64,000 nucleotides of DNA from Solirubrobacter sp963736505 (GTDB taxonomy: Bacteria > Actinomycetota > Thermoleophilia > Solirubrobacterales > Solirubrobacteraceae): positions 806,001 to 870,000 of the forward strand of contig CAVTOZ010000005.1 of NCBI GenBank assembly GCA_963736505.1. Direction: 5' to 3'. Of the stretch, positions 25,059 through 34,681 are shown piece by piece. Below the pieces are notes generated by a model. The model was not told the origin of the DNA and searched no databases. It was given only the letters and a program-made list of their open reading frames with translations. Numbering within the stretch: position 1 is the stretch's first letter; each line of letters opens with the position of its first letter. A program made the translations under genes and the position numbers.

Positions 25059-25653
25059 ATGGCCCGTGGCGACGCCCGCGCTCGGCTGCTCGACGCCGCG
25101 ATCGACCACATCGCCTCGCGCGGCATCTCCGACCTCTCGCTGCGCGAGCTGGCGGCCGCGATCGGCACCAGCCACCGCATGCTGATCCACCACTTCGGCG
25201 GCCGCGAGGGGCTGTGGGTGGCGGTCGTGCGCGCCGTCGAGGAGCGCCAGCGCGTCGCGCTGGCCGAGCTCGTGATCGATCCCGCGCTCGGGATGGAGGA
25301 GGGCATGCGCGTCTGGTGGCGGCACATCTCCGATCCGTCGCTGTGGCCGAACGAGCGCCTCTTCTTCGAGCTCTACGGCCAGGCGCTGCAGGACCGGCCC
25401 GGCGCGCGCGAGCTGCTCGACGGGATCGTCGACGCATGGGTGGAGCCGGCGGCCGCGGCGCTCGAGGCCTACGGCGTCGCCGCTACCGCGAGCGGTCGCG
25501 CGGCTCGGGATCGCGGTCACGCGCGGCCTGCTGCTCGACCTGCTCGCGACCGGCGATCGCGACGCCGTCGACGCGGCGATGGAAGTGCACATCGCGGCGG
25601 TAGTGTCCCTGGCGCATGCCGGAGACGTACACCGAGCATCCGCTGCTGACTGA
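25059..25653 (+). pseudogene. TetR-family regulator interrupted by a frameshift
   Basis: The ATG at 25059 opens a normal TetR N-terminus (residues 1-50, ARARLLDAAIDHIASRGISDLSLRELAAAIGTSHRMLIHHF). The frame stays TetR-like to EAYGV near 25475, then turns into arginine/alanine nonsense. The +1 frame from about 25495 gives VARLGIAVTRGLLLDLLATGDRDAVDAAMEVHIAAVV, an ordinary TetR ending, with a stop at 25651-25653. So one base is extra (or two are missing) around 25476-25494. This is either a real disruption or an assembly error in GC-rich sequence. The end overlaps the HD gene by 38 bases. Confidence 0.82.
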
Positions 25654-26219
25654 GCGATTCGACCGGGCGCTGCTGCTCGCCTGCGAGCACCACCGCAACC
25701 AACTGCGCAAGGGCACGACGGTGCTGGTCCTGTCGCACGTGCTCGGCGTCACCGCGCTCGTGCTGGCGATCGGCGGCAGCGAGGACGAGGCGATCGGCGG
25801 GCTCCTGCACGACGCCGTCGAGGAGGGCGGCGGCGCGCCGATGCTCGCGCGCATCGCGAGCGCGTTCGGGCCAGACGTCGCGCGCATCGTCGAGGCCAAC
25901 ACCGACACGTTCAGCGAGCCGAAGCCGCCGTGGCTGGTGCGCAAGCGCGCCTACGTCGCCTGCGTCGGGGAGAAGCGCCCGGACGAGCTGCGCGTCTCGC
26001 TCGCCGACAAGCTCCACAACGCGCGCTCGATCCTGCGCGAGTTCCACGCCGTCGGCGACGACGTGTGGATCCGCTTCAGCGCGGGCGGCGGCAGCTCGGT
26101 GCGCTGGTACTACCGCGCGATGTACGAGGCGTTCGACGCGCGCCGCGACGCGCTCGGCCCGCGGGCGGAGTCGTTCGTCGACGAGCTCGGGCGCGTCGTC
26201 GACGAACTGGACCGGCTCG

Positions 26220-26245
<26 letters not shown>
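25616..26245 (+). CDS. HD-domain metal-dependent hydrolase (RelA/SpoT-hydrolase-like)
   Basis: 209 residues with the H...HD...D pattern of RSH-type hydrolases: SHVLGV (His), GGLLHDAVEEGG (His-Asp), and SLADKLHNARSIL (Asp). The spacing and the LLHDAVEE and ADKLHNAR blocks are close to the (p)ppGpp hydrolase domain of SpoT and to small alarmone hydrolases. There is no synthetase domain. Alarmone hydrolysis is the best guess; another nucleotide substrate is possible. It converges with the IDH gene, overlapping its end by 26 bases. Confidence 0.82.
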
Positions 26246-28295
<2,050 letters not shown>

Positions 28296-28321
28296 AGGCA
28301 GCGCGACACGCTAGTACGTGC

Positions 28322-29164
28322 TCACGCTGCGGCGGCCCAGCCCGGCTTGACGGCGACCAGCGAGACGCTCTCGACCTCGTAGGTGCTGCACGCGTCGAGC
28401 GCGCGCTCGGACACGAAGCGGTAGTCGTTGCGGCGCACCTGCTGGACGTCGAAGCCCGCGGCCTGGATCGTCTCGACGTAGCTGGTGCGCGGGATCGCGC
28501 CGGCGATGCACGCGGCCCACAAGTCGACGTTGCGGCGCGTCCGCTCGCGCAGCGGCTTCCCGCTGACGATGTCGGCGAGCGCGAGCCGGCCGCCGGGCCG
28601 GAGCACGCGCGCGGCCTCCTCGAAGACGCGGCTCTTGACGACGGACAGGTTGATCACGCCGTTGGAGATCACCGCGTCGAACGTCGCGTCCTCGAACGGC
28701 AGGTCCTCGATGCTCGCCTTGACGAAGCTGACGTGCAGGAACTCGTGGCGGTCGCGCAGGTGGCGCGCCTTCGCGAGCTGGGCGTCGGTGAAGTCGACGC
28801 CGTCGACGCGACCCGCGGGGCCCACCTGCACGGCCGCGCAGAAGACGTCGGTGCCGGAGCCGGAGCCGAGGTCGAGCACGGTGTCGCCCGGCGACAGCGC
28901 CGCGAGGTCGAAGTAGTAGCCGACCCCGGCGAACGAGGCGAGCGCCTCGACCGGGATCGCGTCCAGCAGCTCGCGCGGGTAGCCGAGGTGCTCGGCGACC
29001 GGGCGCCCGACCTCGAAGTGGAGGTCGTCGGCCTCCTCGCGCGCGACGCGGCCGTACATCTCGACCACCTTCGCCTCGAGCGCCTCGGCGTCCACGAGCG
29101 AGCTCGCGTCGGCCTGCGGAAGCGCGCGGGCACGGATCATCTCTTCGTTCTGCGCGGTGTTCAC
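28322..29164 (-). CDS. ArsM-like class I SAM methyltransferase
   Basis: 280 residues. VLDLGSGSGTDVFCAAVQVGPAGRVDGVDFTDAQLAKAR is the SAM-binding core, and the sequence is collinear with arsenite methyltransferases. Of the ArsM cysteines that bind arsenite, the one in the S-N-C-V-I-N-L motif is glycine here (SNGVINLS), whereas the C-terminal one is kept (WAACIAGAIP). With one ligand missing, arsenite is unlikely to be the substrate, so I leave the function open. No arsenic genes are near. Confidence 0.85.
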   Translation of the reverse strand: MNTAQNEEMIRARALPQADASSLVDAEALEAKVVEMYGRVAREEADDLHFEVGRPVAEHLGYPRELLDAIPVEALASFAGVGYYFDLAALSPGDTVLDLGSGSGTDVFCAAVQVGPAGRVDGVDFTDAQLAKARHLRDRHEFLHVSFVKASIEDLPFEDATFDAVISNGVINLSVVKSRVFEEAARVLRPGGRLALADIVSGKPLRERTRRNVDLWAACIAGAIPRTSYVETIQAAGFDVQQVRRNDYRFVSERALDACSTYEVESVSLVAVKPGWAAAA

Positions 29165-29221
29165 GGGTGAACTGTCGGCGCTGCTGCTTGCGCGCGCAAT
29201 CGGTGAGCCACCCTGAGATTG

Positions 29222-29824
29222 TCAGCCGGCGCCGAGCAGGGCCTGCAGCTGGCGCCGCACGGCCGGCCGCAGCCATTCCGTGTCCTCCTCGCCGGCGCTC
29301 AGGACGCTCAGGCGCAGGCCGTCGAGCGCGGCGATCACGAGCCGGATGTCGAGGTCGGGCGTGAGTGACGGCGAGCGCTCCAGCACGCGATCGCCGACCG
29401 CGCGCAGCTCGCGTCCCCACTCGCGGTGGACCTCGCGCGCCCCGGGCGAGCCGAGCAGCTCGATCTGCAGCCGGTAGAGCGCGACGGCGACCTCGCGTTC
29501 GTCCGTGACCTGCTCGACCAGCCAGCCGGCGAGCTCCTCGGCCCACGCCGAGGGGTCGAAGTCGGCGCCGCCGAGGCGATCGGCGATCTCGCCGATGCGA
29601 TCGATCTCGTGCCGCGCGGTCCAGCGCAGCGCCGTCTCGAGGATGTCGGCCTTGGCCGCGAAGTGCCACGTGGTCGAAGAGAGCGAGACGCCCGCCTCGG
29701 CCGCCAGGCGGCGATGGGTGACCGCGATCACGCCCTCGCGCGCGACGACCCGGACCGTCGCGGCGACGATCGCGTCGCGAACCCGCTGGGAGGCCTCGGC
29801 GCGCGAACCGGCGACGGCGGACAC
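29222..29824 (-). CDS. TetR-family regulator of the copper-oxidase operon
   Basis: 200 residues from the GTG at 29824; longer upstream readings would run through the operators. The helix-turn-helix is TVRVVAREGVIAVTHRRLAAEAGVSLSSTTWHF, and the C-terminal domain (SAWAEELAGWLVEQVTDEREVAVALYRLQIELLGSP) is TetR_C-like. It is divergent from the multicopper oxidase gene at 29893; two near-identical palindromes lie in the gap, so it most likely represses itself and the copper operon. Ligand unknown. Confidence 0.9.
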   Translation of the reverse strand: MSAVAGSRAEASQRVRDAIVAATVRVVAREGVIAVTHRRLAAEAGVSLSSTTWHFAAKADILETALRWTARHEIDRIGEIADRLGGADFDPSAWAEELAGWLVEQVTDEREVAVALYRLQIELLGSPGAREVHREWGRELRAVGDRVLERSPSLTPDLDIRLVIAALDGLRLSVLSAGEEDTEWLRPAVRRQLQALLGAG

Positions 29825-29839
29825 GCCGCCATGGTAACC

Positions 29840-29876
29840 AGTACGAACGTACTTGCGAAGCGAGTACGTCCGTACT
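29840..29876. promoter_or_regulatory. Two tandem TetR operators
   Basis: AGTACGAACGTACT (29840-29853) and AGTACGTCCGTACT (29863-29876) are perfect 6-2-6 inverted repeats of the same sequence, their centres 23 bases apart. They sit between the TetR start (29824) and the multicopper oxidase start (29893), where bound TetR dimers would block both promoters. Confidence 0.85.
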
Positions 29877-29892
29877 AGGTTTCGCGCGCCCC

Positions 29893-30942
29893 ATGGCCGG
29901 CTCACCGACAACCCGCCGCTCGTTCTTCGGCATCGCCGGCGGCGCCGCGCTGCTCTGCACGATCGGCGGCCAGGACGTCGAGGTCTCCGGCCGCAACGGG
30001 CTCAAGAAGGCCGACGCGGCCGCCGCCAAGGTGCGCCGCCCGCGCGCCGCCGCCGCGCAGGACGTCCCGCAGATCCAGCCGGCGCCCGGCGGCATCCGGC
30101 GCGAGTTCTGGATACAGGCGGAGACCGTGCGCTGGTCGATCACGCCGACGCGCAAGGACGAGTGGCACGGCCGCAGCTTCTCGAGCCGCAACGCCTACAC
30201 CGCGTACGTGTACCGCCTGATGACTCCCGGCTTCGCCGGCTACGCGCTCCCGCCGGGCATTCCCGGCCCGACGCTGTCGGCCCAGGTCGGCGACGTCCTC
30301 GTGGTGCACTTCCGCAACGGCGACCGCACGCTCAACCAGGCCGTCACCATGCACCCGCACGGTGTGAAGTACAACCCGGAGTACGACGGCGCCTACATGG
30401 GTGAGTTCACCCGCGCGGGTGGGTTCGTCGCGCCCGGCGAGTCGTTCACCTACCAGTGGGAGTGCACGCCGGACTCCGTCGGCGCCTGGCCCTATCACGA
30501 CCACGGGCCGAATCACACCTTGAACACCTTCCGCGGCCTGTTCGGCGCGATCCTCGTGCGCCCGCGCGGGGCCAAGTGGCCCGACGTGGTGTACACGCTG
30601 TTCGCACATCAGCTGCCGCCGCCGATCACGCGCCTGGACGGCAACTTCCAGTGCTTCAACGGCCGCGCCTACGCCGGCAACACGCCGACGCTGCGCTCAC
30701 GCGTGGGTCAGGACGTCGAGGTCAACGCGTTCGGCATGGACTCCAACTTCCACACGTTCCACATCCATGGCCACCGCTGGAAGGATCCGGCGGGGGCCGC
30801 CGTCGACAACCCGGCGATGGGGCCCAATGAGAGCGTCACGGCCCGCTTCGTCGAGGACAACCCGGGTCGCTGGCTCTACCACTGTCACGTCTTCACGCAT
30901 CAGGACGCCGGGATGGCGGGCTGGTACGTCGTCGATCCGTAG
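29893..30942 (+). CDS. Tat-exported two-domain multicopper oxidase
   Basis: 349 residues. The N-terminus TTRRSFFGIAGGAALL is a twin-arginine signal. Four copper-binding motifs are present: HPHG, YHDHGPNH, HTFHIHGH and HCHVFTHQDAGM, the last holding the type 1 copper Cys, His and Met. Two cupredoxin domains match the small (two-domain) laccase/nitrite-reductase-like group, which works as a trimer. It oxidises phenolics or metal ions outside the cytoplasm by family knowledge; substrate unknown. First gene of an operon with a beta-helix protein and a cupredoxin. Confidence 0.93.
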   Translation: MAGSPTTRRSFFGIAGGAALLCTIGGQDVEVSGRNGLKKADAAAAKVRRPRAAAAQDVPQIQPAPGGIRREFWIQAETVRWSITPTRKDEWHGRSFSSRNAYTAYVYRLMTPGFAGYALPPGIPGPTLSAQVGDVLVVHFRNGDRTLNQAVTMHPHGVKYNPEYDGAYMGEFTRAGGFVAPGESFTYQWECTPDSVGAWPYHDHGPNHTLNTFRGLFGAILVRPRGAKWPDVVYTLFAHQLPPPITRLDGNFQCFNGRAYAGNTPTLRSRVGQDVEVNAFGMDSNFHTFHIHGHRWKDPAGAAVDNPAMGPNESVTARFVEDNPGRWLYHCHVFTHQDAGMAGWYVVDP

Positions 30943-30970
30943 AAGGAGAGGAGAGGTCATCCGCATCTCG

Positions 30971-32236
30971 ATGCTTGCAGCGCTGGCGGTCGCACTCGTC
31001 ATACCGGCCACCGCGGCCGCGCAGACGTACCCCGAGCCCCAGCAGCCCGGCCCCGTCGAGGCCGCCCCGAAGGGCCCGCACAAGACCTACACGGTGTGCG
31101 CGAAGAAGAACCGCTGCGACTTCCGCACGATCCAGAAGGCCGTCGACAAGGCCCGCGCGGGCGACACCATCCGCGTGCGCGACGGCGTGTACCGCGAGGC
31201 GGTGAAGATCAACGGCAGCGGCAAGCGCTACCTGAAACTGGTCGGCAACCCGGCGCATCCCGAGAAGGTCGTCCTGCGGGCGCGCGGGAAGATGCAGAAC
31301 GCGATCTTCGTCAACGACGCCGACCAGGTCAGCGTCAATGGCTTCATGGCCCGCGACTACGTGGCCAACGGGTTCTTCTTCACGAACCTCAACGGGTACA
31401 CGATGAACCACCTGATCGCGCGTCACACCGGTGTGTACGGGCTGTACGCGTTCAACACCATCGGCGGCGTGATGGAGAACTCCGAGGCCTATTACGTCAA
31501 CGACGGCGCGTTCTACATCGGCCAGACGCCGCCGCAGGCCAAGCCGGTCCGCTCGCTTGTGACCAACGTCGACGGCTGGGGCAGCCCGATCGGCTTCAGC
31601 GCCACCAACATGCGCTATGTGACGATCACCAAGAGCCGCTTCTACAACAACGCCCTCGGCATCGTCCCCAACGCGCTGGACTCCGAGAAGTACCCGCCGG
31701 CCGAGGACAACGTCATCATCGACAACGACATCTTCTGGAACAACTTCAACTTCCATGAGGGTCACCCGCCGTTCGCGGTGCGCAAGGAGGGCACGGCGGC
31801 GCTGGCGCCCGTCGGCACCGGCGTGCTGCTGCTCGGCGGCCGCGGCAACCGCGTCGAGAACAACCGCATCTACGGCAACTTCCTCACCGGCGTGGGCGCG
31901 ATCGAGGGCATCCTGCTGCAGAAGAACCCGCAGGCGAAGGCGCTGCAGCGCAACATCGTCCAGAACAACGTGTTCGGGCTCGGTGGTGCCGACGTGAACG
32001 GCTACGACATCGCCTACGACGGCAACGGCAGCCAGAACTGCTTCTCGTTCGCCGGCGTGACCACCACGTTCCCGGCCGACCGCTCGACGTTCGCGGGCTG
32101 CGAGGGCGCGAACGCGTTCAGCAAGCCGGTGCAGGACACGATGGTCTCCTGGATCGGCGAGAACGCGCTGAAGGCGTGGAACAAGCACCCGCATCCCGCC
32201 AAGCCGGGGTTCACGCCGCTGGAGGTCTTTGGGTGA
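30971..32236 (+). CDS. Secreted right-handed beta-helix protein
   Basis: About 421 residues from the ATG at 30971 with a signal peptide (MLAALAVALVIPATAAAQ). The repeated turns (NAIFVNDADQVSVNGFMARDYVANGFFFTN, YVTITKSRFYNNALGIVP, NVIIDNDIFWNNFNF, NRVENNRIYGNFLTG) are parallel beta-helix repeats of the pectate-lyase/NosD type. The start FRTIQKAVDKARAGDTIRVRDGVYREAV is the usual entry block. An ATC at 30959 lies closer to the GGAGAGG site and could be the true start. The NosD resemblance in a copper operon hints at a metal-centre or polysaccharide role, unproven. Confidence 0.85.
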   Translation: MLAALAVALVIPATAAAQTYPEPQQPGPVEAAPKGPHKTYTVCAKKNRCDFRTIQKAVDKARAGDTIRVRDGVYREAVKINGSGKRYLKLVGNPAHPEKVVLRARGKMQNAIFVNDADQVSVNGFMARDYVANGFFFTNLNGYTMNHLIARHTGVYGLYAFNTIGGVMENSEAYYVNDGAFYIGQTPPQAKPVRSLVTNVDGWGSPIGFSATNMRYVTITKSRFYNNALGIVPNALDSEKYPPAEDNVIIDNDIFWNNFNFHEGHPPFAVRKEGTAALAPVGTGVLLLGGRGNRVENNRIYGNFLTGVGAIEGILLQKNPQAKALQRNIVQNNVFGLGGADVNGYDIAYDGNGSQNCFSFAGVTTTFPADRSTFAGCEGANAFSKPVQDTMVSWIGENALKAWNKHPHPAKPGFTPLEVFG

Positions 32237-32577
32237 GATTGACGGTCCTCGTCGCCGGCGTCGCGCTCCTGTGCGCGGCGCCGGCGGTCGCCGCCTCGAA
32301 GACCAAGACGGTCCGCGTCGGCGACAACTACTACTCGCCCAAGACCGTCACGGTCTCGCGCGGGACGACGGTCACGTGGCGCTGGCCCGGCTTCGAGCAG
32401 GCCGGCGACGTGCACGACGTCAAGCTCAAGTCGGGCCCCAAGGGCGTGAAGAAGTTCCAGTCCGACGCGGCGTCGACGGACTACTCGTTCAAGCGCAAGC
32501 TGACGGTGGCGGGGACGTACAAGATCGTCTGCACGCTCCACGAGGAGATGCGCATGACGATCAAGGTGCGCAGCTAA
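32233..32577 (+). CDS. Secreted plastocyanin-like blue copper protein
   Basis: 114 residues, GTG start overlapping the beta-helix stop (GTGA). After the signal peptide (to AAPAVAAS) comes a single cupredoxin domain; type 1 copper ligands are His in DVHDVKL and Cys, His and Met in VCTLHEEM. It probably carries electrons to or from the multicopper oxidase encoded two genes upstream. Confidence 0.9.
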   Translation: MRLTVLVAGVALLCAAPAVAASKTKTVRVGDNYYSPKTVTVSRGTTVTWRWPGFEQAGDVHDVKLKSGPKGVKKFQSDAASTDYSFKRKLTVAGTYKIVCTLHEEMRMTIKVRS

Positions 32578-32663
32578 GAGCCGGTTGAGCAATTCCGGTA
32601 CGCCTGCTGCGGCACATCCGCGGCACATCAGGGCGGACCGACCATTGCTCAACAGGCTCCTAG
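32574..32663. repeat. Long imperfect inverted repeat (20-bp arms, 50-base loop)
   Basis: The arm at 32574-32593 (core GGTTGAGCAAT) and that at 32644-32663 (core ATTGCTCAAC) pair at 18 of 20 positions. The loop contains two copies of CGGCACATC. The element spans the stop codons of the cupredoxin gene (32575-32577) and the convergent hydroxylase gene (32660-32662). It could be a two-way terminator or a small MITE-like element whose ends supply both stops. Confidence 0.7.
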
Positions 32664-33493
32664 GCCGGCGGCGTCCAGCTCGGTCCGCGGACGACGATCT
32701 GCGCCTTGCGGCGCCACCCGCGGGCGGCGCCGACGGCGCGCGCCAGCGCGGCGTACTCGTGGAACGCGACGCGGACCGGGTGGAAGGTGCCCAGCTGCGT
32801 CGTCAGCCCGTAGCGGACGCGCTCGCCCTCGGGCTCCCATGTCCCGAACAGGCGGTCCCAGACGATCAGGATGCCGCCGTAGTTCTTGTCCAGGTACTGG
32901 TCGTTCATCCCGTGGTGGACGCGGTGGTGCGACGGCGTGTTGAACACGCGCTCGACCCAGGCCGGCAGCGTGCGGATGCGCTCGGTGTGGATCCAGAACT
33001 GGTAGATCAGCGACCACGACTGGGCCAGCAGCACCATCCAGACCGGGAAGCCCAGCAGCGGCAGCGGCAGCCAGAACGGGAAGTACGTCATCGGGACCCA
33101 CGTCTGGCGCAGCGCGGTCGAGAGGTTGTAGTGCTGCGAGGAGTGATGCACGACGTGGCTCGCCCAGAACAGGCGGCTCTCGTGCGAGACGCGGTGGAAC
33201 CAGTAGTACGCGAGGTCGTCGGCGAAGAACAGCGCGATCCAGGTGAGCGGGTTGTGCGGGTCCAGGCGCAGCGGCGTGAGCTTGTACAGCGCCGCGTAGG
33301 CCGTCACGACGACGAGCTTCCAGCCGACGTTGATCGCGACGTTGCCGAGCCCCATCGTCAGCGAGGTGCCGGTGTCGCGCAGGTCGTAGCCGACGAGGTC
33401 GCCGTGGTCGTCGGCGAGATGCCGGTAGGAGGCGTACTCCGCGATCAGCAGCATCACGAAGAACGGGATCGCGTAGTAGAGGATCGCGGTCAT
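32660..33493 (-). CDS. Sterol desaturase/fatty acid hydroxylase-family membrane enzyme
   Basis: 277 residues with several membrane helices and the histidine clusters of the diiron family: WFHRVSHE, HVVHHSSQHYNLS, and HHRVHHGMN. The style resembles alkylglycerol monooxygenase and C-5 sterol desaturase relatives. It would oxidise a lipid C-H bond using O2. The ATG overlaps the stop of the FadR-type regulator gene, so the two are co-transcribed. Its stop lies inside the long inverted repeat. Confidence 0.9.
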   Translation of the reverse strand: MTAILYYAIPFFVMLLIAEYASYRHLADDHGDLVGYDLRDTGTSLTMGLGNVAINVGWKLVVVTAYAALYKLTPLRLDPHNPLTWIALFFADDLAYYWFHRVSHESRLFWASHVVHHSSQHYNLSTALRQTWVPMTYFPFWLPLPLLGFPVWMVLLAQSWSLIYQFWIHTERIRTLPAWVERVFNTPSHHRVHHGMNDQYLDKNYGGILIVWDRLFGTWEPEGERVRYGLTTQLGTFHPVRVAFHEYAALARAVGAARGWRRKAQIVVRGPSWTPPA

Positions 33494-34167
33494 GCGGGGA
33501 TCGAGCGCTCGAGCAGGTCGCGGGCGCGTTGATGGGCGGTGTCGGCGTCGCCCTGGGCGATCGCGGTGACGAGCGCGCGGATCGCGTCCGCGTCCTCGAG
33601 CTCGGCCGCGACGGCCTGGGGGTCGATCGCCGCGATCCGCTGGCGCGCGACGAGCGTCGTCAGCGCGAGCCGGTAGGCGATGTTGTCGGAGCCGTCGACG
33701 ATGTCGTCCCACAGCACCTCGTAGTGGGCGTTGCGGGCCGCGAGGTCGTCCACGGCGGCGAGCTGCTCGCCGCGCGCCTGGAGCTGCGCCTTGCGGGCCG
33801 CGCTCGCGCGCGTCGCGCACAGGCGCGCCGCGTCGGCGCCGATGCACGCCCGCATCTCCATCGCCGCCCGCGGCGCGTGCAGCGCCTCGGGCGCGTCGCC
33901 CTCGGCCGCGACGTCGAGCAGCAGCTCGAGGCCGCCGTGGCGGCGCCAGTCGCGGACGCGCGTGGCTCCGCCCTGGCTGATGCTGACCAGGCCGGCCTGC
34001 TGCAGGCGCTTGAGCGCCTCGCGCACGCCGTGGCGGCTGGTGTCGAGCTCCTCGCTCAGCCGCCGCTCGGACGGCAGTGCGTCACCGGCGGCGAAGCGGC
34101 CGCCGAGGATGTCGGCGCGCAGCGCCGCGTGGATCTGGCTTGAGACGGTACTGGTAGAACCAGTCAC
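33490..34167 (-). CDS. GntR/FadR-subfamily transcriptional regulator
   Basis: 225 residues. The winged helix (residues 8-75: IHAALRADILGGRFAAGDALPSERRLSEELDTSRHGVREALKRLQQAGL) is followed by an FCD ligand-binding domain with LRASIMEMRA-like and AIAQGDADTAHQRARDLLERSI blocks. In FadR-type proteins this domain binds a metal and an acid or acyl ligand. It controls itself and the hydroxylase gene downstream, to judge from two palindromic sites at its start. Confidence 0.92.
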   Translation of the reverse strand: MTGSTSTVSSQIHAALRADILGGRFAAGDALPSERRLSEELDTSRHGVREALKRLQQAGLVSISQGGATRVRDWRRHGGLELLLDVAAEGDAPEALHAPRAAMEMRACIGADAARLCATRASAARKAQLQARGEQLAAVDDLAARNAHYEVLWDDIVDGSDNIAYRLALTTLVARQRIAAIDPQAVAAELEDADAIRALVTAIAQGDADTAHQRARDLLERSIPA

Positions 34168-34186
34168 GAGGACTGGTTATACCAGT
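34150..34186. promoter_or_regulatory. Two perfect FadR-type operators
   Basis: ACTGGTAGAACCAGT (34150-34164) and ACTGGTTATACCAGT (34172-34186) are perfect 6-3-6 palindromes of the same sequence, centres 22 bases apart. FadR-group GntR regulators typically bind TGGT-N-ACCA sites. The first copy lies within the first codons of the regulator gene, so binding there should also block elongation. Confidence 0.88.
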
Positions 34187-34235
34187 CGTCCGCGCTTCCC
34201 GCTCGACCAGCTGACGCGGCCGCGCGTCGCGCGGC

Positions 34236-34421
34236 TCAGCTCCACGACGACCTCTGGACGTTCGCGGTGACGGTCTGGGCGCTCCAGCTGGAGCGGGCCA
34301 TCTGGGCGCCGCCGCGCGAGGACGCCGAGTGCGCGGCGATGGCAAGGGCGAACGCCAGCACGACGAGCAGGGCGGCGAGCGCGACGCCCCACTTTCGAGC
34401 AAGCAACGTAGTAGTAGACAA
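34236..34421 (-). CDS. Riboswitch-controlled 61-residue single-pass membrane or exported peptide
   Basis: A TTG at 34421, six bases after a strong GGAGGTG site, opens MSTTTLLARKWGVALAALLVV, a basic start followed by a single hydrophobic stretch (about residues 10-30) and a polar serine-rich tail ending QRSSWS. A GTG at 34430 would give three more residues but overlaps the ribosome site. The gene is too small for a family call. Its support is the ribosome site, the membrane segment, and the c-di-GMP riboswitch 37 bases upstream. Confidence 0.65.
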   Translation of the reverse strand: MSTTTLLARKWGVALAALLVVLAFALAIAAHSASSRGGAQMARSSWSAQTVTANVQRSSWS

Positions 34422-34457
34422 CTCTGGCACCTCCGCGCCGATCGTTCAGATCCACGC

Positions 34458-34533
34458 TGGCAGCCGAGCCATCTCGCCCCCGGCGAGACCTCTGGCTTTG
34501 CGTCCCCGCCTCGCGACGGGTTTGCCCTGAGCA
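34458..34533 (-). promoter_or_regulatory. c-di-GMP-I (GEMM) riboswitch
   Basis: Read on the reverse strand the region holds CAGGGCAAACC, then a GC stem, then GGGACGCAAAGCC, then a second stem with GGTCTCGCC, and finally GATGGCTCGGCTGCC. This order and the invariant GCAAA-CC/GACGCAAAGCC core match the GEMM-I aptamer (as in the Vibrio Vc2 riboswitch). The small membrane peptide gene follows on the same strand. A GGDEF-EAL gene sits at 14744. Confidence 0.88.
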
Positions 34534-34681
34534 GCTTCTGCTCTCCTGATCGGCGCGAGCGCGGCCGCATTGAGCCCGTTTCGGGCGCACTGGACGATCG
34601 TCGGACCCGTGAGGGCAGCATTACCCGTGAGTACGGCTAGCCGGTGCGAGTCTCGCGAGCAGTAGGGCTAATTTGCGGCTC

